From contig JAFSLP010000098.1 in assembly GCA_017448345.1 (NCBI GenBank), positions 1 through 36,395 on the forward strand: DNA of 36,395 bases, read 5' to 3'. A program made the position numbers and the translations under genes. Source of the DNA: Paludibacteraceae bacterium (GTDB lineage Bacteria; Bacteroidota; Bacteroidia; Bacteroidales; Paludibacteraceae). Positions 24,529 to 32,452 of the stretch are shown here, piece by piece. Below the pieces are notes generated by a model. That model worked only from the letters and a program-made list of their open reading frames with translations. It had not been told where the DNA came from and ran no database searches. Numbering within the stretch: the stretch's first letter is position 1; each line of letters starts with the position of its first letter.

Positions 24529-24549
24529 GCAAAAAAATCACTACCTTTG
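24519..24549 (+). promoter_or_regulatory. Promoter of the response regulator/rpe/comEC operon
   Basis: TTG at 24519-24521 is followed after 20 nt by TACCTTTG at 24542-24549. The extended element is TTGCATATGTG. Only 16 nt separate the -7 box from the ATG at 24566, so the transcript has almost no leader. Confidence 0.8.
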
Positions 24550-24565
24550 CACTCAAATTCATGAT

Positions 24566-25237
24566 ATGGCTACACGGATACTGATAATAGACGGCGACAT
24601 CAGCCTTTCCACGGTGTTGTGCGATTACCTGAGCTCTCGCGGCTACAAGGCACAGACCGCATCGGACGGCAGGAAGGGGCTGGAAGCGCTCAGGGAGGCG
24701 CATTGGGATGTGGTGTTGACGGAGCTGCAGGGCATCGGCATGAACGGCTACGAGCTGCTGCGTGACATCCGCCACCGCCTGCCGCGTATCCCGCTCATCG
24801 TCCTTACCACGCGCAGCGACCGCGAGGACCAGATGCGTGCTTTCCAGCTCGGAGCCGATGATTACCAGACGAAGCCTTTTTCCATGGATATCCTGATCTG
24901 CCGCATAGAGGCAGTCCTGCGGCGTGTCAGGGAGTACGAAGAGAGCAAGCAGAAAGTCTTCGACCTCAACGGTCATGTCTTCGATGCGCTTCATCAGACT
25001 TTCGACGGCGTGCACATGCCTTCGCGAGCCAGCGAACTGCTGCTTATGCTATGCCGTAACGAGGGCAACATAGTGGACCGCCACCGTATCCTCTCCGCCC
25101 TGTGGAAAGAGGACAATGCCTTCACTTCGCGCTCGTTAGGGGTTTATGTCAACCACCTCCGGCATTTCCTCACACCTGCCGGATACACGGTCGTCGCTGT
25201 GCGCTATAAAGGCTACAAACTTGTCAATAACAACTAA
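24566..25237 (+). CDS. OmpR-family response regulator with degenerate phosphoacceptor site
   Basis: This 223-aa protein has an N-terminal receiver domain (1-120) and a C-terminal winged-helix DNA-binding domain (about 130-223; SRASELLLMLCRNEGNIV, SRSLGVYVNHLRHFL, VRYKGYKLV). The GADDYQTKPFSMDILICRIEAVLRRV stretch is like the RprY group. The usual phosphoacceptor aspartate is Glu53 (VVLTELQGIGMNG), and the first-strand acidic triad reads DGD (Gly10). The switch Thr81 and Lys103 remain. It probably works without phosphorylation, held in an active-like state; that is inference. The ATG at 24566 is used because upstream in-frame starts precede the promoter. No histidine kinase is adjacent. Confidence 0.9.
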   Translation: MATRILIIDGDISLSTVLCDYLSSRGYKAQTASDGRKGLEALREAHWDVVLTELQGIGMNGYELLRDIRHRLPRIPLIVLTTRSDREDQMRAFQLGADDYQTKPFSMDILICRIEAVLRRVREYEESKQKVFDLNGHVFDALHQTFDGVHMPSRASELLLMLCRNEGNIVDRHRILSALWKEDNAFTSRSLGVYVNHLRHFLTPAGYTVVAVRYKGYKLVNNN

Positions 25238-25248
25238 TTGTCGATTCT

Positions 25249-25899
25249 ATGAACAGACTCATTGCCCCCAGTGTTCTCTCGGCTGATTTCGCTCATCTGG
25301 AGCAGGACCTGCAGATGATTAACCGGAGTGAAGCGGACTGGCTTCATATAGATGTCATGGATGGAACCTTTGTCCCGAATATATCGTTCGGTTTCCCTTT
25401 GATGAAACCCTTCAAACAGTATTGCACGAAGCCCTTGGATGTACACCTGATGATTGTCCATCCCGAGAAATACGTGGAGCGTTTCTGCGATGCCGGCGCA
25501 TGGTCGGTGGGCTTTCATCTGGAGGCGGTGGACGACCCGCTGCCCGTTCTCGGTCTGATAAAAGCCAAAGGGGTACGCACGTGCCTGACCATCAACCCTG
25601 ATATAGATGTCAACCGGCTTCTGCCGTATCTCGGCCAAGTGGATATGGTGCTCCTCATGTCCGTCTTTGCGGGGTTCGGCGGGCAGAAATTCATCCCTGA
25701 GACGATGGATAAGATTCGTTTCGTCCGTTCGGAGATAGACCGTCGCGGACTCTCCACGCTCATAGAGATAGACGGCGGCGTGAACACCTCCAATGCTCCG
25801 GAACTGTTCGCCGCAGGCGCCGACGTGCTCGTGGCGGGCAGCGCTGTCTTTGGGGCACCGGACCCCGAACTTGCCATCCGGCAGATGAAAAAATGCTGA
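25249..25899 (+). CDS. rpe: Ribulose-phosphate 3-epimerase
   Basis: This 216-aa TIM-barrel enzyme interconverts ribulose-5-phosphate and xylulose-5-phosphate in the pentose phosphate pathway. Signatures are IAPSVLSADFAHLEQDL, the metal-binding LHIDVMDGTFVPN, DVHLMIVHPEKY and EIDGGVNTSNA. The loop normally written MSVNPGFGGQ reads MSVFAGFGGQ, losing the Asn-Pro that is common in the family. It starts 11 nt after the response regulator and overlaps comEC by 7 nt. Confidence 0.96.
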   Translation: MNRLIAPSVLSADFAHLEQDLQMINRSEADWLHIDVMDGTFVPNISFGFPLMKPFKQYCTKPLDVHLMIVHPEKYVERFCDAGAWSVGFHLEAVDDPLPVLGLIKAKGVRTCLTINPDIDVNRLLPYLGQVDMVLLMSVFAGFGGQKFIPETMDKIRFVRSEIDRRGLSTLIEIDGGVNTSNAPELFAAGADVLVAGSAVFGAPDPELAIRQMKKC

Positions 25900-27242
25900 A
25901 AGCATTTCGCGCATATCCTATGGTTGTATTGCTGCTGCCGTTGGTGGCAGCAATACTTCTTTTGAACCGTTTCTGCCCCTCGCTTCTGCTCTGCCAGACG
26001 GAATACGAACCCTTGGACAGTCTTCAGGCGTACCGTTTTGTCCTCTCCTCCGAACCGCGGGACACCAAGAAATGCCGGCGTTTTGAGACGCAGGAACGTG
26101 TCTTGCTCTACATCCTGCGTGATAGCACCGCCGCCTGTCCGCAGCCCGGTGACACCATCATCGCCCGTACCCGTATCCGCCGAGGCGGAACAACAGGCAC
26201 CTTTGACTACGGCACGTATCTCCGCAGGCAGGGAATCATCGGAACCGCTTTTGTCCGTCCTCCTTATCAGCGCCGCCCTTCATCTCTTCCGCCGAAGGCT
26301 ATGCCTCTCCGCCAGAGACTGTATCACCGCCTTGCTGATGCAGGTCTGAGCGGCGACGAACTCGCGCTTGCCGGAGCACTCACACTGGGCTATAAAGAGG
26401 ACCTTGACCCGGAGCTCAAGAGGCATTTCCAAGCCTCCGGAGCCGCGCATGTGCTGGCGGTCAGCGGACTCCATACGGGTATCATCTATGCACTCTTGGT
26501 ATGGCTTCTGACGCTCGGGGGGCGCTTCCGTCCGAGATACGAGAACCGGCTCGGACGGACTCTGATTAGCCTTGTCCTCATCGCCGTCATGTGGTTCTAT
26601 GCGTGGCTCACAGGCATGACACCCTCTGTCGTACGCGCTGTCACGATGGTCACTGTCTTTGAAGTCGGACGCATCCTTTACCGCCGGGCTTTCTCGCTTA
26701 ACACCGTCGCTGCGGCTGCCGTGCTCATCCTCTTGGTGCGGCCGCTCGACCTCTGGAGCGTCAGTTTCCAGCTGTCCTTCGCCGCTACTTTCGCCATTAT
26801 CTTCTTTGCGCAATATGCAGAACGGTTCCTCCATCTTAAAAAATGGAAAAACCGATGGCTCGGACGCCTCTGCAGCTGGCTGGCAGGAACCATCATCATC
26901 TCGCTTGCCGCCCAACTGGGCACCTTGCCGCTCACGATGTATTATTTCGGTCAGACAAGCACCTTTTTCCTCCTCACCAACCTCATTGTCCTTCCCCTTG
27001 CCACGGTCTTGGTGCCCTGCGGACTGGCAACGATGGTCTTGGGTGGTTCATGCCTCGGCGTCATAGCAGCCCAAGTGACGCACTGCCTTGCTTGGGCGAT
27101 GAACCACGCAGTTGCGTGGATAGAGACGCTGCCGGCAAGCACCGTGCAGGTTTCCATCGGGCAGGAGATGGTCATTATTTACTATCTTTTGCTCCTCGCC
27201 ATCTGTCTCGTGATACTCGATGGCAGGAAAAAAAACGTGTGA
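25893..27242 (+). CDS. comEC: ComEC/Rec2-family membrane protein (short form)
   Basis: This 449-aa polytopic membrane protein belongs to the competence channel family that brings single-stranded DNA across the inner membrane. After an N-terminal membrane anchor and a soluble OB-like region (about 30-130, with GTFDYGTYLRRQGI), the Competence domain shows the family signature AAHVLAVSGLHTGIIYAL (about 183-200) and many hydrophobic helices. The C-terminal metallo-beta-lactamase domain of longer homologues is absent, and the N-terminal helix bundle is reduced. It overlaps rpe by 7 nt, suggesting translational coupling. A natural-transformation role is not shown. Confidence 0.9.
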   Translation: MLKAFRAYPMVVLLLPLVAAILLLNRFCPSLLLCQTEYEPLDSLQAYRFVLSSEPRDTKKCRRFETQERVLLYILRDSTAACPQPGDTIIARTRIRRGGTTGTFDYGTYLRRQGIIGTAFVRPPYQRRPSSLPPKAMPLRQRLYHRLADAGLSGDELALAGALTLGYKEDLDPELKRHFQASGAAHVLAVSGLHTGIIYALLVWLLTLGGRFRPRYENRLGRTLISLVLIAVMWFYAWLTGMTPSVVRAVTMVTVFEVGRILYRRAFSLNTVAAAAVLILLVRPLDLWSVSFQLSFAATFAIIFFAQYAERFLHLKKWKNRWLGRLCSWLAGTIIISLAAQLGTLPLTMYYFGQTSTFFLLTNLIVLPLATVLVPCGLATMVLGGSCLGVIAAQVTHCLAWAMNHAVAWIETLPASTVQVSIGQEMVIIYYLLLLAICLVILDGRKKNV

Positions 27243-27255
27243 CTTGCAAATAAAT

Positions 27256-27286
27256 TTGCACATGTCGAAAAAAAGCAGTACCTTTG
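27256..27286 (+). promoter_or_regulatory. tyrS promoter
   Basis: TTG at 27256-27258, a 20-nt spacer, and TACCTTTG at 27279-27286. The extended element is TTGCACATGTC. The leader is about 65 nt. I see no T-box-like structure in it. Confidence 0.8.
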
Positions 27287-27354
27287 TCGTCGGATTTGGA
27301 GATTAACGGATTAAAATTTCCGGGGACCCAAGAAAAAGGATAATCACTATATAT

Positions 27355-28650
27355 ATGAAGAATTTTGTAGAAGAATTGCGTTGGAGAGGCATGCTCCAAG
27401 ATATCATGCCCGGTACGGAAGAGCAGTTGATGAAAGAAATCACTACCGCCTATGTGGGTATCGACCCGACGGCGGACAGTCTGCATATCGGACACCTGTG
27501 CGGTATCATGATGCTCCGCCATCTGCAGGCGTGCGGACATAAACCTATTGCGCTCCTCGGAGGTGCTACAGGTATGATAGGTGACCCCTCCGGCAAGTCC
27601 GCTGAGCGTAACCTGCTGACTGAGGAGACGCTGCGCCACAACGTAGCGTGCATCCGCGAGCAGTTGGAGCATTTCTTGGATTTCAACTCCACGGCTCCCA
27701 ATGCCGCCGAACTGGTCAATAACTACGACTGGATGAAGGACTATACCTTCCTTGATTTCGCCCGCAATATTGGCAAACTCATCACCGTCAATTATATGAT
27801 GGCGAAGGACTCGGTCAAGAAACGCTTCAACGGCGAGTTCGCGCAGGGTATGTCATTCACCGAGTTTACTTACCAGCTTCTTCAGGGCTACGATTTCGTC
27901 TATCTGAACGAGCACAAGAACTGCCTCATGCAGATGGGCGGTTCCGACCAATGGGGCAATATCACCACCGGTATCGAACTCATGCGGAAGATGAACGGCA
28001 AGACCGCTTTCGCACTCACCTGTCCGCTCATCACCAAAGCCGACGGAGGCAAGTTCGGCAAAACCGAATCCGGCAATATATGGCTCTCGAAGAAATACAC
28101 CAGCCCGTACAAGTTCTACCAGTTCTGGCTGAACGTGAGTGACGACGATGCGAAGCGTTATATCAAAATCTTCACGTCCCTCAGCCGCGAGGAGATTGAA
28201 ACCCTTATTGCTGAGCATGACGAGGCTCCGCATATGCGTACACTCCAGAAACGCCTTGCCAAAGAGGTTACATGCATGGTACACTCCGAAGCGGATTACA
28301 ATGCCGCAGTAGAGGCTTCCAATATCTTGTTCGGCAATGCTACGGCAGATGCGCTGCGCGCGTTGGATGAGGAGACGTTCCTGCAGGTTTTCGACGGGGT
28401 GGAACGCTATGAGATACCGATGGCGGACATGAAAGCGGGCATCGGACCTTTGGACCTGCTGGCGGAGCGGACCAATATCTTCCCCTCAAAAGGCGAGGCG
28501 CGGAAGATGATTCAGGCAAACGGCTTCTCCCTGAACAAAGAAAAACTTACCGACCCGCAGACACCACTTACTGATGCTAATCTGCTGAACGGTAAGTATC
28601 TTCTTTTCCAGAAAGGGAAAAAGAGCTATTATTTGGTCGTAGTCAGATAA
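27355..28650 (+). CDS. tyrS: Tyrosyl-tRNA synthetase
   Basis: This 431-aa class I synthetase charges tRNA-Tyr. [18 protein letters not shown] contains the HIGH motif (residues 44-47), [16 protein letters not shown] follows, and the KMSKS loop appears as [14 protein letters not shown]-terminal S4-like domain includes [17 protein letters not shown]. Length and order match TyrS of the bacterial type. Its 3' end overlaps the convergent S41 protease gene by 22 nt. Confidence 0.97.
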   Translation: MKNFVEELRWRGMLQDIMPGTEEQLMKEITTAYVGIDPTADSLHIGHLCGIMMLRHLQACGHKPIALLGGATGMIGDPSGKSAERNLLTEETLRHNVACIREQLEHFLDFNSTAPNAAELVNNYDWMKDYTFLDFARNIGKLITVNYMMAKDSVKKRFNGEFAQGMSFTEFTYQLLQGYDFVYLNEHKNCLMQMGGSDQWGNITTGIELMRKMNGKTAFALTCPLITKADGGKFGKTESGNIWLSKKYTSPYKFYQFWLNVSDDDAKRYIKIFTSLSREEIETLIAEHDEAPHMRTLQKRLAKEVTCMVHSEADYNAAVEASNILFGNATADALRALDEETFLQVFDGVERYEIPMADMKAGIGPLDLLAERTNIFPSKGEARKMIQANGFSLNKEKLTDPQTPLTDANLLNGKYLLFQKGKKSYYLVVVR

Positions 28651-30263
28651 TCGACCGCTTTCTTTGTAATCTCGTCGTCACGCTCGAACAAGGGGAAGAA
28701 ACCCTCGTCGCCGAGCATGTTACGGACGATATATGCATTCAGCAATCGCGTCATCAACGGGCGCGATTTTTGTATCTCCGCCTCGTTCTTCTCTACGCCT
28801 TTTTCCTCGGCATATGCTGCGAAATCACGTATCACGTCCTGCTTGAGCAGATACAGCTCAAGGCTCTGCCAGTCTTTGTACCGGCTCAGCTCTTTGCGGT
28901 GTTTGTCGGTATATTGGTAGGCAAACTGGTACGTGTATGCGAGGTTCACGCAGCGGTTGAACCACGGTGTGTTCAGTGTCGTGTCTCTGCCTACAAACAC
29001 GTCCGGCATGATTCCGCCGCCGCCGTACATCTTGCGTCCCGATTTGGTGTAATAGACCGTTGTGTCTGCAAAATGCACGCTGTCTGCCGAGTAGAACTCA
29101 CCATGTTCGAACCGTGTCATCAACTCCTGCTGGTAATCGGTCTGGTCGCCCAAGGTGTATGGCTTCTGGATGCATCTGCCCGAAGGAGTGTAGTAGCGCG
29201 CTACCGTCAGACGGATGGCACTGCCGTCATCAAAAGGCAGCTGCTGTTGCACAAGCCCCTTGCCGAACGAACGGCGTCCGATGATGGTGGCACGGTCGTT
29301 GTCCTGCATCGCACCTGCGAAAATCTCACTCGCCGAGGCGGAGAAATCATCAATCAGCACTACCAGCGGAGTATTTTTGAACCTGCCTGTACCGTTAGCC
29401 GTAGCCTCGTATCGCGGGTAGGCGCGGCCTTCCGAATAGACAATCATATCGCCGCGTTGCAGAAACTCGTTCGCCATCCGGATAGCTTGCTCCATATAAC
29501 CGCCGCTGTTCTCGCGCAGGTCAATGATGAACCGTGTCGCTCCTTTGGCATACAAATCAGCCAGAGCGGAGATGAACTCGCGGTATGTCGTCTCGCCGAA
29601 CTTGTTGACACGGATAAATCCTATCTTTTTTCCTTTGTCCTTTGTCGCTTTGTCACTTTCTATCAGGAACTTGGCGTCCACCGAATGAACAGGTATATCT
29701 CCGCGTGTCACGGTGAAATACAGCGTCTCGGGGCTGCCTGCACGCAGTACGCCTAATTTGACCTTCGTCCCTTTCGCGCCGCGCAGCGTGCGCATCACCT
29801 TCTCGTTGTTCATCTTCTTCCCTACAAAGGCGGAGTCGTCCACGCTGATGAGCTTGTCGCCTGCCAGCACGCCCATGCCCTCGCTCGGACCTCCGGATAT
29901 AACCGCCACGATACGGACGGTGTCCTGCTGGATGGTAAACTGCACGCCGATGCCGGAGAATGAACCCGCCAGTTCGGAGTTTACCATCTCCAAGTCCTCC
30001 TTGGGGATATAGGCGGAGTGGGGGTCCAGTTTCTGAACTATCTCGGTCATCACTTCGTCGGTGATACTGTCCACGTTGATGCTGTCCACATAGGCGTTCT
30101 CCATCAGCTGCAGCAGGCGGTCCACTTTCGTCTGCTCCAGATGCCACTGGCCGTTCTGGTAGATGATGCGCTGGGCATTTGCTTTCTGACTCAGCGTCAC
30201 GCCGATGACGATGCCTAACGTCACCGCGATGACTGTTAATGTAGGTAATATATATTTCTTCAT
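28629..30263 (-). CDS. S41-family C-terminal processing protease (CtpA-like)
   Basis: This 544-aa periplasmic protease has an N-terminal signal/anchor helix ([19 protein letters not shown]). A PDZ domain covers about 95-190 ([30 protein letters not shown]). The catalytic domain has [12 protein letters not shown], Ser310 in FSASASEI and Lys335 in RSFGKGLVQ, the Ser-Lys dyad of tail-specific proteases. Residues about 202-213 ([11 protein letters not shown]) are encoded by a short DNA word repeat (29631-29660) and look like an insertion before the [10 protein letters not shown] strand. It closes the minus-strand gene run, 17 nt after the dCMP deaminase gene. Confidence 0.95.
   Translation of the reverse strand: MKKYILPTLTVIAVTLGIVIGVTLSQKANAQRIIYQNGQWHLEQTKVDRLLQLMENAYVDSINVDSITDEVMTEIVQKLDPHSAYIPKEDLEMVNSELAGSFSGIGVQFTIQQDTVRIVAVISGGPSEGMGVLAGDKLISVDDSAFVGKKMNNEKVMRTLRGAKGTKVKLGVLRAGSPETLYFTVTRGDIPVHSVDAKFLIESDKATKDKGKKIGFIRVNKFGETTYREFISALADLYAKGATRFIIDLRENSGGYMEQAIRMANEFLQRGDMIVYSEGRAYPRYEATANGTGRFKNTPLVVLIDDFSASASEIFAGAMQDNDRATIIGRRSFGKGLVQQQLPFDDGSAIRLTVARYYTPSGRCIQKPYTLGDQTDYQQELMTRFEHGEFYSADSVHFADTTVYYTKSGRKMYGGGGIMPDVFVGRDTTLNTPWFNRCVNLAYTYQFAYQYTDKHRKELSRYKDWQSLELYLLKQDVIRDFAAYAEEKGVEKNEAEIQKSRPLMTRLLNAYIVRNMLGDEGFFPLFERDDEITKKAVDYLTTTK
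29631..29660. repeat. CTTTGTC word repeat inside the S41 protease gene
   Basis: TCCTTTGTCCTTTGTCGCTTTGTCACTTTC is three or four copies of a CTTTGTC(c/g) word in frame within the protease gene. It encodes a Lys/Asp-rich loop. Confidence 0.65.
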
Positions 30264-30280
30264 AATAGCTCTTTTTTCGT

Positions 30281-30709
30281 TTACTCCGCAGGACGGTCTT
30301 GTAGATAAACGACCTCAATCCCTGCCCGTTTCAGCAGTTCCACGCCATCCCTCAATCGGTATTCTTCGCCATATACCACGCGTTTGATGCCCGACTGGAT
30401 AATCAGTTTCGAGCATTCCAGACAAGGACTGGCGGTCACATACAGCGTCGCGCCGTCGGAGCTGTTGTTCGATCTTGCCACTTTGGTCAGCGCGTTGGCT
30501 TCAGCGTGGAGCACATAGGGTTTGCTCACGTTGTTCTCGTCCTCGCATATGTTCTCGAATCCGGAAGGAGTGCCGTTGTATCCGTCCGAGATAATCATCT
30601 GGTCTTTCACCAGCAATGCGCCTACTTTGCGGCGTACGCAGTAACTGTTCTCTGACCATGTGCGTGCCATCCGCATGTACAGGTAGTCGCGTTTCTCTTG
30701 TTTTGTCAT
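30281..30709 (-). CDS. dCMP deaminase-family protein
   Basis: This 142-aa zinc-dependent deaminase likely converts dCMP to dUMP for thymidylate synthesis. Zinc and catalytic residues are His68 and Glu70 in HAEANAL and Cys96 and Cys99 in PCLECSKLI. GALLVKDQMIISDGYNGTPSGFENI is typical of the dCMP group. The start at 30709 overlaps the Nudix stop by 4 nt (ATGA), which favours it over an in-frame start far upstream inside the Nudix gene. Lineage alternatives include ComE-like competence annotations for the same family. Confidence 0.92.
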   Translation of the reverse strand: MTKQEKRDYLYMRMARTWSENSYCVRRKVGALLVKDQMIISDGYNGTPSGFENICEDENNVSKPYVLHAEANALTKVARSNNSSDGATLYVTASPCLECSKLIIQSGIKRVVYGEEYRLRDGVELLKRAGIEVVYLQDRPAE

Positions 30710-31125
30710 AATGATGTGTCGGTTTTCGTACTCTCTTGTACCAGTAAATCGATTATTTCTTTGTCGGCGGGAAGCCATGCCACGCTCCGCAGCTCTTCCC
30801 CTGCCAGCCATCTGGCTGCCTCGTGTTCCAACAGTCGCGGATGGCTGTCACCCAGGCGGCATTCGTAGCAATGCATCGTCAGATGGAATGCCGGATAGTC
30901 ATACTCGATAGTCTTGAGCAGCCGGACCACTTCTATCTCGGCATCCAGTTCTTCGCGTATCTCGCGCCTCAGAGCCTCTTCGGGTGTCTCGCCGGGCTCT
31001 CTCTTGCCGCCCGGAAACTCCCACCAGTCTTTCCATTCGCCGTAGCCGCGCTGGGTGGCGAAGACCTGCCCGTTCGCGTTGCGGATTACTGCCGCTGATA
31101 CCTCGATATGTCGCCTCTCGCTCAC
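30706..31125 (-). CDS. Nudix hydrolase (MutT/8-oxo-dGTPase-like)
   Basis: This 139-aa protein has a Nudix box from Gly40 to Ala62 (GKREPGETPEEALRREIREE), matching Gx5Ex7REUxEE, with Asp61 where Gly is usual. The flanking WKDWWEFPGG is typical of MutT-type (deoxy)nucleoside triphosphate pyrophosphohydrolases that sanitise oxidised nucleotides. The start codon is GTG at 31125, 1 nt after the Mpl stop. The end overlaps the dCMP deaminase start by 4 nt, so both act in nucleotide pool control and are coupled. Confidence 0.92.
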   Translation of the reverse strand: MSERRHIEVSAAVIRNANGQVFATQRGYGEWKDWWEFPGGKREPGETPEEALRREIREELDAEIEVVRLLKTIEYDYPAFHLTMHCYECRLGDSHPRLLEHEAARWLAGEELRSVAWLPADKEIIDLLVQESTKTDTSL

Positions 31126-31126
31126 C

Positions 31127-32452
31127 TTATGCTCCTAACAGTTGTTTGGCGAAATCACTCACTTGAATCCCGTCAAAAGTGCCGGAAGACATCATGAGCA
31201 GCGCGGTGTTAGTGTAGCTTAATTCCTTCAGACGCTCCTGTAACGCCGCGCTCTCAGTGAATACCTCTACATTTTTCGTGCCAAACGCATCGCGGACCTC
31301 GTCTTTTGTAATCGGTGTCAGGCGTTTGTGCTCGATTACTTTGGGATTGAAATAGACATAGGCGATGTCTGCTTCCGCCATGCAGCCCTTGTATTGCGGC
31401 AGAAAATCCGCCATCAGGCTGCTGAATGTGTGCAGCTCCATGCACGCAATCAGTTTCTTCTCCGGATAGCGTTCACGTACCGCATTGACGGTCGCTTTCA
31501 GCTTGCTCGGCGAATGAGCGAAGTCTTTGTATGCCACACTCGTCTCCGTCTCGCAAATCTTCTCTAACCGGTTGCTTGCGCCTGTGAAGGTGCTGATCTC
31601 ACGGTAGAAATCTTCCGGTGCTACGCCTATGCAGTGGCACGCCAGCATAGCGGCTTGCAGGTTCTGCATGTTATGCCGTCCGAACACCTGCATCTTCACA
31701 TCGCCCTCATAGGCGTCGTAAGGGATACAGGTAATGTCTTTTCGTGCCCCTTCGGCTATCGCACGCAGGTTCTCGTCGCCCTGATAGTAGATGAAACTGC
31801 CGTTGGGCTCAAAACTGTCCACAAACTTACGGAACGTATCTACGTATTCCGGAAAAGTGGGGAACACGTTGATATGGTCCCAAGCGATACCTGTAAGGAT
31901 GGCTACGTGCGGGTGGTACCAGAGGAATTTACTGCGCAAATCGAGTGGGGAAGTCAGGTACTCGTCGCCCTCGAACACGGCATATTTGGCGGTGTCGCTC
32001 AGACGAACCATCCGCTCGAAACCCTCTATCTGCGCGCCTACCATGTAATCGGCTTCGATACCCAGACGCTGCAGCACATACAGAATCATGCTCGTTGTAG
32101 TCGTCTTGCCGTGGCTGCCGCCTACCACGATACGGATCTTGTCCTTTGTCTGCTCATACAGGTATTCGGGGAATGAGTATATCTTCAGCCCCAATTCGCG
32201 TGCGCGCACCAGCTCCGGGTTGTCCTCGCGCGCGTGCATTCCTAATATAATAGCATCTATGTCAGGAGTGATACGCTCCGGATGCCAGCCCGTCTCCTCC
32301 GGCAGAAGACCCGCCTCGCGCAGATGAGACAAAGCAGGGTCGAAGATTTCATCGTCCGACCCCGTTACTCTGTACCCTGCCTTGGAGGCTACGGCCAATG
32401 CCAAGTTGTGCATCGCCGCGCCGCCGATAGCTATGAAATGTATGTGTGTCAT
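31127..32452 (-). CDS. mpl: UDP-N-acetylmuramate:tripeptide ligase (Mpl)
   Basis: This 441-aa Mur-family ligase recycles peptidoglycan by joining the tripeptide L-Ala-gamma-D-Glu-meso-DAP to UDP-MurNAc. The N-terminal Rossmann region HFIAIGGAAMHNLA is of MurC/Mpl type. The ATP P-loop is GGSHGKTTTT (111-120), and the Mur signatures include FEGDEYLTSPLD and SNRLEKI. The length and MHNLALA signature favour Mpl over MurC. It overlaps tig by 4 nt and is followed by the Nudix gene after 1 nt. Confidence 0.93.
   Translation of the reverse strand: MTHIHFIAIGGAAMHNLALAVASKAGYRVTGSDDEIFDPALSHLREAGLLPEETGWHPERITPDIDAIILGMHAREDNPELVRARELGLKIYSFPEYLYEQTKDKIRIVVGGSHGKTTTTSMILYVLQRLGIEADYMVGAQIEGFERMVRLSDTAKYAVFEGDEYLTSPLDLRSKFLWYHPHVAILTGIAWDHINVFPTFPEYVDTFRKFVDSFEPNGSFIYYQGDENLRAIAEGARKDITCIPYDAYEGDVKMQVFGRHNMQNLQAAMLACHCIGVAPEDFYREISTFTGASNRLEKICETETSVAYKDFAHSPSKLKATVNAVRERYPEKKLIACMELHTFSSLMADFLPQYKGCMAEADIAYVYFNPKVIEHKRLTPITKDEVRDAFGTKNVEVFTESAALQERLKELSYTNTALLMMSSGTFDGIQVSDFAKQLLGA

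Noticed and set aside
24485-24565. Longer N-terminus for the response regulator starting at 24485
   Set aside because: The extra residues are encoded by the promoter region, and the receiver domain begins properly at 24566.
27287-27354. T-box or other riboswitch before tyrS
   Set aside because: The 68-nt leader is too short, and I see no T-box consensus or paired terminator/antiterminator.
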